Source: Stenotrophomonas hibiscicola ATCC 19867
GTDB lineage: Bacteria > Pseudomonadota > Gammaproteobacteria > Xanthomonadales > Xanthomonadaceae
Length of the DNA: 64,000 nt
Reading direction: 5' to 3'
Assembly (NCBI RefSeq): GCF_000382065.1
Contig: NZ_KB907498.1
Location: 192,714 to 256,713, forward strand
Shown here piece after piece: positions 16,740 through 25,504 of the stretch (position 1 is the first letter of the stretch; every line of letters starts with the position of its first letter). Below the pieces are notes generated by a model that saw nothing but the letters and a program-made list of their open reading frames with translations, did no database searches and was not told where the DNA came from. The translations under genes were made by a program, and so were the position numbers.

Positions 16740-18291
16740 ATTCGATGGCCCCGTCGCTGTACTGGACGACCGGGCGTCCGTTGGAGGTGCCTCGGCGGAC
16801 GATGGTGCGCTGAGCGCCCTGTTCCCGAGATGCCGACGACTGCCTGTTCGCATACTTCCTGTTCAACGAACGGATCTGCTCGAGCGCGGCAAGGCGCGTC
16901 TGGACTGGCAGCGTATCGTTGGCAAGGTCACCGGCCATCTGCTTGTAAAGTTGTACATCACGATCCGACTGCGGGCCTTCCATACGCGGCATCTTGGAAG
17001 TCAGCTGTCCCGCGATTGTCTGCAGGGCTGCAGTCGCCTGGGCGCCTTGGGTGGATCGGCCGAAAACGCCCGCCAACCGGTCAGCACCAGCACCAATAAG
17101 GCTACCCGTGGCGCCCGAGTTGAGGATGGCCTGCGCATCGTCAAGCAGGTCGAGAGCCGTGTTCGCATCCCGGGTGCGAGTTGTCTGCAGCTTGTTGGCA
17201 TCTGCTTGGGCGCCAACCTGTGCTTTGCCAGCCTCCTGAGCAAGGGCGGCCTGGGTGCGCATCGCCAGCTCCTGCGGGAGGAACTGCTGCTGAGTACCCA
17301 GCTTTGCCGCCTCGACAGCCGCCGCCTCATCCTCTGGGCGGCGACCGGCGAACAGGTTCGCACCACCGCCAGCACCGCCAGCACCGCGAGGCACCTGCAG
17401 GTGGATGTGATCGCCCTCATCGATGGCCTGATAGCCCAGCTGGCGCGCACGGGAGATGAATGCAGGCTTCTGGTTGGTCGGGACTGCATAGTCTGCTGCA
17501 GTGCCATTGAGATGCTGGCTGTTGGGCTGACCTCCGACCTGGGCATTGCGTTCGGCAGAACGCACACCGCTGGTCATCATCACCGACGGGAACTCAGTCG
17601 CCAGCTGGCTGAAGGCTGCGAAGTGGTTGCCGCCTCCCGCCATCGGTGCCGGCTGCGAGAACGAGCCGTAGCCGGTGCCGTCACCCACGACCTGCGCACC
17701 AATCTGACGCGGGTCAACGGCCACCAGACGTTCAACACCGTCGGGCCCCTTCACCTTCTGATAGCCGATGGCTGCCGAGGACTCCCGACCAGCCAGGCCG
17801 AGGTTGATGCGGCGTGCGCGCTCCACATCTTCCGGGCTCAGACCCTGAGTCATCATCTGGAAGGAGCGCACGTCAGTGGGCGTCTGCCCATTGAAATTCG
17901 GCGTGTTGCTTGCAACCGACAGAACCTGGTCAACGATGGGCATCACCGTGGCCGCATCGAACTGATCGGGGATCTCAGCGCCGAAGTTCCTCTTTAGGTA
18001 TGGCAGCGCCGAACGGTATACGCCCGCCTGCATCTGCGGATTGTCGGCATACTGCTTGAGCGTCTTTGCCAGACCAACAAGCTGCTGCTGCTGCCTGTTG
18101 CCTTCGGATTGGTATGCCTCAGCTCGCTTGGGGTCCAGTGCATATGCTCGGCTTGTTGCATCCAAATCACCAGCCATGACCTGAGGAGCAAGAGTCTGCA
18201 GCTCGGCCAGCATGTTGCGCTGGGTGATCGCATTCTGCCGCTCAAGGCCGTTGGCCTGCCCACGTGCGAAGGCTTCGTAGAAATTTGCCAT
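16729..18291 (-). CDS. Ejection protein with M15-like peptidase domain
   Basis: A 520-residue late protein in the position of P22 gp20. Residues about 240-300 carry a D-Ala-D-Ala carboxypeptidase-type fold: TSGVRSAERNAQVGG, NSQHLNGTAADYAV and DEGDHIHLQVP. The zinc ligands expected are His260, Asp267 and His295 or His297. The rest is helical and Gln-rich. The likely job is to cut peptidoglycan cross-links as the DNA channel crosses the wall. It overlaps the preceding gene as TGATG. Confidence 0.8.
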   Translation of the reverse strand: MANFYEAFARGQANGLERQNAITQRNMLAELQTLAPQVMAGDLDATSRAYALDPKRAEAYQSEGNRQQQQLVGLAKTLKQYADNPQMQAGVYRSALPYLKRNFGAEIPDQFDAATVMPIVDQVLSVASNTPNFNGQTPTDVRSFQMMTQGLSPEDVERARRINLGLAGRESSAAIGYQKVKGPDGVERLVAVDPRQIGAQVVGDGTGYGSFSQPAPMAGGGNHFAAFSQLATEFPSVMMTSGVRSAERNAQVGGQPNSQHLNGTAADYAVPTNQKPAFISRARQLGYQAIDEGDHIHLQVPRGAGGAGGGANLFAGRRPEDEAAAVEAAKLGTQQQFLPQELAMRTQAALAQEAGKAQVGAQADANKLQTTRTRDANTALDLLDDAQAILNSGATGSLIGAGADRLAGVFGRSTQGAQATAALQTIAGQLTSKMPRMEGPQSDRDVQLYKQMAGDLANDTLPVQTRLAALEQIRSLNRKYANRQSSASREQGAQRTIVRRGTSNGRPVVQYSDGAIEYGN

Positions 18292-19154
18292 CAGGTCCTC
18301 CGAGTGGCCCAGTAATCACCGAATGCACCGCCGACACCGGCAAGCGCGTTGTTCCAGGCCTGACCCTGGTTGAGATAGGACGAAGCGCGGGCGTTGCCTG
18401 CGTTGGCGAGCTGGTTACCGATCTGACCTGCGGTGTTCTGGCCCAAGCTGTTCAGCTCGCTATTCGCCGAGCCGCCGAGGCCTGCCAGTCGGAAGAGCGA
18501 GTTCTGGAAGTTGCCGAAAGCCTTTGAACCAAGGTTCGACGCGAAGGTCATCCGGTCAGCGTCGGCTCCGCCCGAGTACAGACCGCCACGAGCAGCAGCG
18601 CCACGGTCGAGAGCGTTGATGCCTTCATCTCGCGCCACGAGGTAGTCGGGCGTCTGATAGAACATGCTGAAGTCAGGGGTGCCAGTACCCTGATCCACGG
18701 TCCCGCCTCCCGCCGGCGCATTGCCAGTTCCGCCGCCTGTGGAAAACTGAAGGCTCCCACCGCCACCAGTGCTGCCACTGCTGAAGAAGCCCATCGGGTC
18801 GTAACTGGTGCCGCCGAACTGTCCGGCGAGGTTGGCAGGGTCAGTGATCTTGTCGAAGAGGCTGCGCTTCTTCTTCTTGGCTGGTTCAGGCTGGGTGATC
18901 TGAATGCCGCTAGAGAGCGGCGCCGAGTATGTCGGCAGGCCATACATCTGTGCCAGCAGGTTGAGCGCGCCCGTACCGGTCACCTGATACGGCAGCGTGT
19001 CCGCACGGCTTTGGTTGTACATCGCCACCTGGGCGTTGATCGAGTCGCGAGATGCACCCGTGGCCGCATCGCCTGCACGCCCGGCAGCGTCCGCCTGCAT
19101 TTTCCCGCCAACAAGACTGCCGGCAGCCCCCACAATTGCACCTACAGCTGGCAT
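18291..19154 (-). CDS. DNA transfer/ejection protein (P22 gp7-like)
   Basis: A 287-residue protein with a hydrophobic, glycine-rich start (AVGAIVGAAGSLVGGKMQAD). A low-complexity Gly/Ser linker follows, then a helical C-terminus containing YQTPDYLVARDEGINALDRG and ARGGLYSGGADADR, a pattern common to small ejection proteins of P22-like phages. A ribosome site GGAGAGCT precedes ATG at 19154, one base after the previous stop. Confidence 0.75.
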   Translation of the reverse strand: MPAVGAIVGAAGSLVGGKMQADAAGRAGDAATGASRDSINAQVAMYNQSRADTLPYQVTGTGALNLLAQMYGLPTYSAPLSSGIQITQPEPAKKKKRSLFDKITDPANLAGQFGGTSYDPMGFFSSGSTGGGGSLQFSTGGGTGNAPAGGGTVDQGTGTPDFSMFYQTPDYLVARDEGINALDRGAAARGGLYSGGADADRMTFASNLGSKAFGNFQNSLFRLAGLGGSANSELNSLGQNTAGQIGNQLANAGNARASSYLNQGQAWNNALAGVGGAFGDYWATRRT

Positions 19155-19155
19155 A

Positions 19156-19713
19156 TCAGCTCTCCAATACCGAATAGTCGTCGTTCATCACTGCCCAGCG
19201 GTATCGCAGGCGCAGGCCCTTGTTCTTGTTGTCCATTGCGCAGCAGCGCTCATACGCCCATTGCGGGCCGTCCGTGCCGCGCAGCCAGAGATCAATGTCC
19301 CAGCTGTAGTGCTTCACGTCGTGGGCAACACCACCGCGCAGGAAGGCAGTAGGTCGCACGTAGTCGAGGCGGAATCCGACGCGCTCGGTCAGGCGCAGGG
19401 CTGGCACGTTGTCTACCGGCACCTTCGTGACGATCTTGGTCATTTCGGTCCCGCAGAACAGGTATTCCGCCGCCTGAGCACAGAACCGGGCCACGCCCTT
19501 CGATCCCGGCAGGAACATGGTGTGTACCTCAACAACACCATCGCCAAGCCGGTGGAAGAAGAACCCGCCGCCCTCAAACTCGATCCCGATTCCTTGATCG
19601 AAGATCGCAGCTAGCGGCCACGACCCCTCCACGCCATCCGGTCCAATCCACGGACGCACGGCGGGGTGATCCATGACTTCCTGCAGGAAGCATGGATCGG
19701 TCGCAATCTTCAT
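19156..19713 (-). CDS. P22 gp14-like head/ejection assembly protein (DUF2824, GNAT-like fold)
   Basis: A 185-residue protein. The segment MTKIVTKVPVDNVPALRLTE followed by RVGFRLDYVR resembles the acetyltransferase core (N-x-x-A-x-R-L-x-x-x-x-G-F). However, the usual acetyl-CoA loop is not evident, as in the gp14/DUF2824 proteins of P22-like phages. Position between the gp10-like and gp7-like genes is the P22 order. Whether it has any enzyme activity is unknown. ATG overlaps the previous stop (TGATG). Confidence 0.7.
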   Translation of the reverse strand: MKIATDPCFLQEVMDHPAVRPWIGPDGVEGSWPLAAIFDQGIGIEFEGGGFFFHRLGDGVVEVHTMFLPGSKGVARFCAQAAEYLFCGTEMTKIVTKVPVDNVPALRLTERVGFRLDYVRPTAFLRGGVAHDVKHYSWDIDLWLRGTDGPQWAYERCCAMDNKNKGLRLRYRWAVMNDDYSVLES

Positions 19714-19940
19714 CAGTCTTCCGTCTGTTCCGGGGTCAGAACCGCGCCCAGAAGGTCATGCTTGCGCGGAGAGGAAACGCGTATGCGGAAAACGCGCTGC
19801 CGGGACTTGCCCAGGCGCATGAAGCGCACGCGCTTGGCATACTGCCCCACCTCACCAATGCTGCGTTGCTTCCAGTTCGACCAGTTCGCACCGCCGTCGA
19901 CGCTGTAGCACATTTCCACGTAGTGGTCAGTGTCAGCCAT
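19713..19940 (-). CDS. Separate C-terminal piece of the gp10-like tail hub protein
   Basis: A 75-residue protein, MADTDHYVEMCYSVDGGANW onward, with WKQRSIGEVGQYAKRVRFMR and RQRVFRIRVSSPRKHDLLGA. This is what the last strands of a gp10-type packaged-DNA stabilisation protein look like (DGG-x-x-W-S-N-W ... R-V-F-R-I). Its ATG overlaps the stop of the upstream gp10-like gene by eight bases, so it is translationally coupled. I infer that an insertion separated it from the N-terminal part. Confidence 0.65.
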   Translation of the reverse strand: MADTDHYVEMCYSVDGGANWSNWKQRSIGEVGQYAKRVRFMRLGKSRQRVFRIRVSSPRKHDLLGAVLTPEQTED

Positions 19941-22377
19941 CTGATTCACCCGATGTCCATCTAACACAGGTTGATGTGGTGGTTGGTGTCGGAGGCTGGT
20001 TCGCATCTAGCACAAGATCACCGCCGTGGGTGAGCAGAACAGGGAGGCTGGGAGTGCCGGATGTCGCTACTGTGATCCGTGTCTTGTCGCTGGATATTGA
20101 ACTGTCATTCACAGTCGATGAATTCTGCCAAGTCGTCGGACTCGCAGTGCCAAGGCTCCCGCTGGAGAATGGGTAACGCCGAGCTGAGGCTGCTCCTGAT
20201 CCAAAGGAATAGACCCACTGCCCATCGGCAGAGAAATATGCTCCACGACCGCTACCAGTTGAGCTTTGTGCTTGCAACGTAATTGCAGAATCAGTTACCA
20301 GCCAAATATATAGGCCAGTATTGTTCCGCTCGGCTACATACTTGGAATCTGGACTCCAATCGAAATCGATACCAGACTGAGCGCCGACAGACGTTGCGGG
20401 AGAATAGCGCGAGCCAATAACGCCGTTACTATCTACTACGTAGACAGCGCGCCAGTTGAATCCACCCCCCGATGATGTCCCAACGATTACACGCTTGCCG
20501 TCTGCTCGCCATGACACAGTGGTAGCGTCTGTCCCAGCTGCCGACGACGAAACTATCGAAAGGGTGTCGTCTGACTGATTAACGGCATAGACAAACAGCG
20601 TCGTGCTGGTGAGTACTGCCAAGAACTTACCATCAGGGTTGAACCTGCAGTATCGACAGGTTCCAGTTGTAGGCTGCGGCGGAGATGGCAGAAGCGTGTA
20701 TTGCGTACCTGCTCCATTCAGCTTAGCCCAGCTCAGCACGATGGTTGAAGTCCCCATAGGCCCAGCGATGTACTTTGCTGACCTGGAAACCGTCAGGCCC
20801 AAGTAGGTGCCTCCGCTTCCAATCGGATTGCTCCCGTAGAGTACATATGTCCCGTCAGCCTGCATCCGGTACGAGCGTGCTTGGTCCATGAAGGCTGGCA
20901 GCGTCGAATAGATCTCGACCTGGTAGGACTTTTCATCCCACATCTGGGCTGAATCAGTTACTCGGATCGTTACCGCCCCGGAAAAACTTTGGGATGGGAC
21001 CCCGCTGATTACGCCTGTAGCCGCCGTTAGCGACAGGCCGCTAGGAAGCGTTCCATCAACCACCGCGAACGTATACGGCGCAGTCCCTCCAGACACTGGG
21101 ATTGTGTAGCTATACGCATTCTCGACGTAACCAACAGGGAGTTGTCCAGACAGAACCGGCATCGAAGGCTGAGCGGGGAACGCAATAGGCGCTGTTGGCG
21201 GCCCATGCCCGGTGTCGAAGATCAGCTCGGCATTGGGCAGCAGCAGCGCGCTCTGATTGTCAGCCACTACGCCGGAGCTACGCTCGCTAATGATCGGCTG
21301 ATCGCCCTCGAGGAAATAATCCCAGTCGAGCTGCCAGGTGCGCCCGTTCTGGAAGTCGCCGCCAAACCAGTCGCGCCCCCACTTCTGGGTATGGCTCAAG
21401 CGCCAGCGGTTGATCCCGAAGGACTCGCGGCGATGCCACAGGCCACTCACCACGTCGTAGCCGAAGGTCTGTCCGTCAGGGAAGGTCAGATAGTAGACCT
21501 TGTGGCCGCGATCCTCCCAGGTGAAGGCGATGGCCTCGGCCCAGTTGTAGCCGGAAATGGCCTTCTCTAGCGCTCGTGTGGACACCGGACGGGCTGCGTA
21601 GCCTTCCATGCGGTAGACCACGCCGTCATCGCCGAGCCAGAACAGGGTGTTGTCCAGCTTCTGGATGGTATGACGTGACGCACAGCCACGGGTGATCGAC
21701 TGGCGGCGGTTCTGGAACGTGCCAGTCTGGCCGCCAGCATTGAAAAAGAACTCAATCGTCCGCTGCCCGAAGACGACGACCTCAAACTGGCTAACGGCCA
21801 GTCCTACGATCTTGTCGGGCGCGGCCTCAGCCTCGTATCGATCAAGGGTGTTGTAGTCGGTGGCGTCAGCAAGGTTGGAGTGGAACCAGAAGCGCCCCTG
21901 CGGCTCCACGCCCAGCAGATACGAGTCGAGGTAGTCCGACGAGATCGAACCGGGGTAGCCCTCGTCCGTGATCTTGGCGAAGGTGTCGTCTACCGTGTTG
22001 TAGACATACCCGCCACCGCCCTGCCCGTTCTCAACCAGCACCTGATAGCCAGTCTTGAACTGGTTGTGCGTCATCTGGACGCGGCCGACACCAGGGATGA
22101 TCCCCAGCGGAACGCCAACGCCAGTGTTGCTGATACGGTAGAGGTATCGGCCCGACACGATCAGTCGCAGCCCTTCGCAGTCGTGCATGCCGCGAATCGG
22201 GCCAGTGCCAATCTGCTGGTAAGGCTTGAGGCCAGGGGGAGTCGCGAACATCGACACAGTCCGCGTCCCAGCCACCTCCGCCATCACCGGCAGCCAGTTC
22301 ACCGTGTCCTGGCACGACCACGGCAGGCTATCGCTGGTGTAGAAGCCGCCGATCAGGTCTACGGGCTGAGCGCGCAT
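19933..22377 (-). CDS. gp10-like tail hub/DNA stabilisation protein carrying an inserted Ig-like plus beta-propeller module
   Basis: An 814-residue protein. Residues 1-392 (MRAQPVDLIGGFYTSDSLPW, VVFGQRTIEFFFNAGGQTGT, GRTWQLDWDYFLEGDQPIIS, NAELIFDTGHG) fit the P22 gp10 family that closes the portal. Residues about 408-490 are a putative-Ig (He_PIG) domain: GTAPYTFAVVDGTLPSGLSL, TGVISGVPS. Residues about 495-790 look like WD/TolB-type propeller blades (CRYCRFNPDGKFLAV, TTVSWRADGKRVIV, IDFDWSPDSKYVA, AYFSADGQWVYSF). The DNA for the added part (about 19940-21200) is visibly lower in GC. The C-terminal gp10 strands appear in the next gene. Confidence 0.75.
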   Translation of the reverse strand: MRAQPVDLIGGFYTSDSLPWSCQDTVNWLPVMAEVAGTRTVSMFATPPGLKPYQQIGTGPIRGMHDCEGLRLIVSGRYLYRISNTGVGVPLGIIPGVGRVQMTHNQFKTGYQVLVENGQGGGGYVYNTVDDTFAKITDEGYPGSISSDYLDSYLLGVEPQGRFWFHSNLADATDYNTLDRYEAEAAPDKIVGLAVSQFEVVVFGQRTIEFFFNAGGQTGTFQNRRQSITRGCASRHTIQKLDNTLFWLGDDGVVYRMEGYAARPVSTRALEKAISGYNWAEAIAFTWEDRGHKVYYLTFPDGQTFGYDVVSGLWHRRESFGINRWRLSHTQKWGRDWFGGDFQNGRTWQLDWDYFLEGDQPIISERSSGVVADNQSALLLPNAELIFDTGHGPPTAPIAFPAQPSMPVLSGQLPVGYVENAYSYTIPVSGGTAPYTFAVVDGTLPSGLSLTAATGVISGVPSQSFSGAVTIRVTDSAQMWDEKSYQVEIYSTLPAFMDQARSYRMQADGTYVLYGSNPIGSGGTYLGLTVSRSAKYIAGPMGTSTIVLSWAKLNGAGTQYTLLPSPPQPTTGTCRYCRFNPDGKFLAVLTSTTLFVYAVNQSDDTLSIVSSSAAGTDATTVSWRADGKRVIVGTSSGGGFNWRAVYVVDSNGVIGSRYSPATSVGAQSGIDFDWSPDSKYVAERNNTGLYIWLVTDSAITLQAQSSTGSGRGAYFSADGQWVYSFGSGAASARRYPFSSGSLGTASPTTWQNSSTVNDSSISSDKTRITVATSGTPSLPVLLTHGGDLVLDANQPPTPTTTSTCVRWTSGESDG

Positions 22378-22784
22378 TACCAGCGATACCCGTCACTGCG
22401 GGTGTTGTAGCGGCAACGGAAGCCTGGGATGCCGCGCTCCATCTCCATGGGGCTGGAAGAAAACACATCAGCCAGTACGTCAGACTTCAGCCGCCTAGCC
22501 TCTTCAAAGACATCCGGATCAATGCTCACGCCGTAGCGCGGGCGAAGCTTGACGGCAAGGTTGTACATGATGGCCTCATCGGCCTCCGGCACATTCGGCA
22601 TCTCGTCGGATGGGTTGGAAACCGGAGACCAACCCACTGAGTAGCCGTTGGCTTCCCAGCGGATCATCATCTGGTTGAGGGTGAAGATGCCCGTCTCCAT
22701 GTCCTCGGCCTCCGGGGCCTCCGTTGCATCCAGAACGCGCAGCAGGCCCAGGGCTCCAGAAACGATTTCGGAAACCTTCGACAT
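22377..22784 (-). CDS. P22 gp4-like tail accessory factor
   Basis: A 135-residue protein starting MSKVSEIVSGALGLLRVLDA, with LNQMMIRWEANGYSVGWSPV and LAVKLRPRYGVSIDPDVFEE. This pattern is that of gp4-type DNA stabilisation proteins, which bind the portal ring after packaging. Some gp4 proteins have muramidase activity; I see no catalytic motif here. The stop and the ATG of the gp10-like gene overlap as TAATG. ATG at 22784 is used because the upstream residues lie in the terminator. Confidence 0.8.
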   Translation of the reverse strand: MSKVSEIVSGALGLLRVLDATEAPEAEDMETGIFTLNQMMIRWEANGYSVGWSPVSNPSDEMPNVPEADEAIMYNLAVKLRPRYGVSIDPDVFEEARRLKSDVLADVFSSSPMEMERGIPGFRCRYNTRSDGYRW

Positions 22785-22795
22785 GGCAAACCCCC

Positions 22796-22825
22796 AAAAA
22801 GAAGGGGCGCCCCGAAGGACGCCCC
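22796..22825 (-). terminator. Rho-independent terminator inside the late operon
   Basis: GGGGCG/CGCCCC stem followed on the minus strand by TTCTTTTT. It lies between the coat cluster and the gp4-like gene, so it would lower tail-gene transcription relative to coat unless antitermination is active. Confidence 0.75.
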
Positions 22826-22848
22826 AATTCACTGACTACTGCGACTTG

Positions 22849-23118
22849 TTACTTCTTACCAGCGGCTTTGGATTCAGCCTTGGCCTCGCGAGCATCCAGC
22901 TTTTCCTGGCGTGCACGATTGGCCTTCTGAACCTCGGCGGCTGCATCAGCTGCAGACACCTCGTCTGCCGGAACCTCGGGATTCCAGTCCTCGCCGTTCG
23001 AACGCGGAAACTTCGGATACTCCCAGCCATCGGCCAGTGCATCTTCGACTTCGTCGCCCGCGAAAAGCTCCACTTCGCCATCCTTGTGAAGGTATTTGGC
23101 GTGCTTGAACTCAGCCAT
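22849..23118 (-). CDS. Small charged protein downstream of coat
   Basis: An 89-residue soluble protein, MAEFKHAKYLHKDGEVELFA onward, with a C-terminal Lys/Ala/Glu-rich helix. AAGGAGG lies ideally upstream of the ATG. It is found next to the coat gene, so a head-completion or decoration role is possible. No family recognised. Confidence 0.65.
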   Translation of the reverse strand: MAEFKHAKYLHKDGEVELFAGDEVEDALADGWEYPKFPRSNGEDWNPEVPADEVSAADAAAEVQKANRARQEKLDAREAKAESKAAGKK

Positions 23119-23128
23119 GACGGCCTCC

Positions 23129-23332
23129 TTACGCGGTGGTCTTGATGAGGCCCAGCGAGGCCAGTGCGGTTGCCAGCTGCGCGGCGGTGACGCTTGCCAA
23201 GCTCAGTGCGGCGGGCTGCACTGCCGGAGTGGCGCCAAAGAAGCCGACCTTCGAGTCGGCGTTGCGCCCCAGCAGGGTGCCATCGGGGTTTTCGGTCGCA
23301 GCAGCGGCGACGGTATCGGGCGAAAGTGGCAT
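23129..23332 (-). CDS. Small coat-linked protein
   Basis: A 67-residue Ala/Leu-rich protein starting MPLSPDTVAAAATENPDGTL, with FFGATPAVQPAAL. Similar short proteins follow the coat gene in several podoviruses. AAGGAGAAG precedes the ATG. Function unknown. Confidence 0.65.
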   Translation of the reverse strand: MPLSPDTVAAAATENPDGTLLGRNADSKVGFFGATPAVQPAALSLASVTAAQLATALASLGLIKTTA

Positions 23333-23344
23333 CGTTTCTTCTCC

Positions 23345-24535
23345 TTAGAAGTTGGTCGGGTCGTTCGGGATGACCACACCGAACTCGGGGCGCAGAACGG
23401 CCGAACCCCAAAGGATATCGACGCGATTCAGGAACTGATCGTTGACGGTGTCGTAGTCGCGGATCATGCGCAGGCTCAGGCCGTCGAACTGCATACGGCT
23501 GGCTTCCTTGTTCTCCGGCAGCGGCAGGTCGACCGTTGCGAAGGTCAGGAAGTCACGAGCGAAGCCCAGGTTGACGCCGGTCTGAGCGGTTGCACCCAAG
23601 ACAGAAACAGCAGCGGCAGCAGCCGGGGAAGCGGTGACGTTCTGCTCCGGGCCACTGGTGACGATGGCCGGGGAGATCTGCAGGTTGCCAGCGCCGCCGG
23701 CGTAGTTGGCCGTCACGACGAAGGTCTGCAGAACGCCGGTCGAGACCTTGGTGGCCGGGTTGACGGCAAACACGCCCGCGAAAGTGACGTGCTGACCGGC
23801 AACCAGGGTGCCAGTGCCCGTGTTAACCGCAATGGAGCTACCGGTCTGGTTGGCGCCGTTGACCTGATAGGTGCCCGGGATAGCCGAAGTGCCATAGGCC
23901 TGTGCCGGCATGTTGGTGGTTTCGAACCAGTCGAAGCCAGCTGCGCGGGCCATCAGACCGTCTTCATACTGCTCGGCCAGACGATCCTGGGCGTTGAAGA
24001 AGCCCTTCAGCTGGTCGACCACCTGGACCGTGCCGCTGGTGTTGGTCACCATGAACCGACGAGTCGGCGCCAGATTGTCGGTCAGCACCTTGTTGGCACG
24101 CAGAGCTTCCACGAAGTCCAGCTTGCCATCGGCGTTGGGCACGAAGTTGGCCGCGAACGGCAGGGCGCGCTGCAGAACGGTCTGCTCGATGCGCGATGCC
24201 AAGTCGGCGATGGGCTGATCCAGGTAACGGGCGCTGAAGTCATCAATCTTCAGGGCCATGTCCGAGCTGTTCCACACCAGATCGACGCCGGTCTGATCGG
24301 AGATGGTCAGCGGAACGGTCTTGTCGACCATGTTGGACGCATCCATGATGCGGCCGCTGCGGATCTTGGCGTGGGTCGGCACACGGATGTTGACGGTGTC
24401 GCCGATCTTGGCGCCAGTTACGGCGAACTCGCCCTTGTACTCCATGTTGATCTTGCGCAGGAAGGTGAGCTTCTGACGCAGGACCGACAGGATTTCGCGA
24501 GTGATTAGCTGGGTGGTGAGAAACTGATTTGCCAT
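23345..24535 (-). CDS. Major coat protein, P22 gp5 family
   Basis: A 396-residue HK97-fold coat protein of the P22 type. The N-terminal arm (FLTTQLITREILSVLRQKLT), GDTVNIRVP and the middle LDQPIADLASRIEQTVLQRA match the family. Residues about 225-320 (rich in Gly, Thr and Ala) correspond to the inserted I-domain, and the C-terminus LRMIRDYDTVNDQFLNRVDI with WGSAVLRPEFGVV closes the fold. It should form a T=7 capsid with the scaffold gene just upstream. Confidence 0.92.
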   Translation of the reverse strand: MANQFLTTQLITREILSVLRQKLTFLRKINMEYKGEFAVTGAKIGDTVNIRVPTHAKIRSGRIMDASNMVDKTVPLTISDQTGVDLVWNSSDMALKIDDFSARYLDQPIADLASRIEQTVLQRALPFAANFVPNADGKLDFVEALRANKVLTDNLAPTRRFMVTNTSGTVQVVDQLKGFFNAQDRLAEQYEDGLMARAAGFDWFETTNMPAQAYGTSAIPGTYQVNGANQTGSSIAVNTGTGTLVAGQHVTFAGVFAVNPATKVSTGVLQTFVVTANYAGGAGNLQISPAIVTSGPEQNVTASPAAAAAVSVLGATAQTGVNLGFARDFLTFATVDLPLPENKEASRMQFDGLSLRMIRDYDTVNDQFLNRVDILWGSAVLRPEFGVVIPNDPTNF

Positions 24536-24547
24536 GGGAATGTCTCC

Positions 24548-25453
24548 TTAGAGCCCACGGGCCTTGCGCTCTTTCCTGCGCTGCGCGTCGTAGTCGGCCA
24601 TTGACATCTCGGTCAGGTCCTTCACGACAGGCGGAGCACCGGAGAGCGTGGTCACCGGAGGCGGGGCTTTGGTAACGGTTTTGGTTTCTGGCTGACGCGC
24701 TTGTTCAGCGGCAGCAGGAGCGGCCTGGGATTCCAACTTCGCCTCGATGCGACCGATGGCTCGGCTGGCACCCGTGGGACTCATGGCCGCAATACGCGCG
24801 GCTTCGTCCAGGTTCTGACCCAGGTAATAGGCGATAGCAGCTGGGTTGTCCGTTTCAGTGATAGCCTCAGCCATCGCGACTGACACGGGCACGCCACCGT
24901 GGAACACGTCATGGAAATCGGGGTGCTGCTCGGCAAATGCCTGCACGCTGTCCTGATATCTCTTGGCACGTTCCTGTTCGCTTTCAGCCTCTTTGGCCTT
25001 CTGCGCACTCTTGGCGTCCTGCTGCTTGTGCCATTCGTACAAGGCCTCGGTATAGGCGGCGACGTCGAAACCATGCTGTTCCATGGTTGGTTTGTCGGAG
25101 GCTTGTTCCGTCTGGCTTGCCTGTTCCTGACGCGGCTCTGGCTGGCGCTGGTTGCGCAGTGCCTGCTCGCGCCAGTGATCCCGCTCACGCAACGCGTCGT
25201 ACTTCTCACGCGTCAGCTCATCGATGCGCTTCCCCACGCCCTTGTTCTTGGGCTTTTGGGCGGCGGCATCATCCGTTTCCGAAGCTGCCGATCCTTCGGT
25301 GTCGTTCTGCTCGCCGGTCTGAACCTCCACCGTCTGCTCAGTGGTCTCCTTCTCCACTGGCTTCTGTGCTTCGGATTTCTCGGCTCGCGCGGCAATGCCC
25401 GCGTCCAGGTGGCTGTTGTCCACCGGACCCGGCTTGGTCACTTCGTCACTCAT
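24548..25453 (-). CDS. Scaffolding protein
   Basis: A 301-residue very acidic and Gln/Ala-rich protein between portal and coat, the position of P22 gp8. It has a disordered N-terminus (EKETTEQTVEVQTGEQNDTE) and a long charged helical middle. Its short basic C-terminus (ADYDAQRRKERKARGL) would bind the coat N-arm, as in P22. ATG at 25453 has AGAGG six bases upstream. Confidence 0.8.
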   Translation of the reverse strand: MSDEVTKPGPVDNSHLDAGIAARAEKSEAQKPVEKETTEQTVEVQTGEQNDTEGSAASETDDAAAQKPKNKGVGKRIDELTREKYDALRERDHWREQALRNQRQPEPRQEQASQTEQASDKPTMEQHGFDVAAYTEALYEWHKQQDAKSAQKAKEAESEQERAKRYQDSVQAFAEQHPDFHDVFHGGVPVSVAMAEAITETDNPAAIAYYLGQNLDEAARIAAMSPTGASRAIGRIEAKLESQAAPAAAEQARQPETKTVTKAPPPVTTLSGAPPVVKDLTEMSMADYDAQRRKERKARGL

Positions 25454-25504
25454 GTGCGCCTCTGGCGATATTGGCCCGGTGAACCTCACCGGTACGGTTT
25501 TGGA

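Noticed and set aside
19933-20010. Programmed +1 frameshift joining the two gp10-like pieces
   Set aside because: The frames are offset by +1, but I see no slippery codon, rare stop context or stimulatory element. The eight-base ATG/stop overlap explains expression of the second piece more simply.
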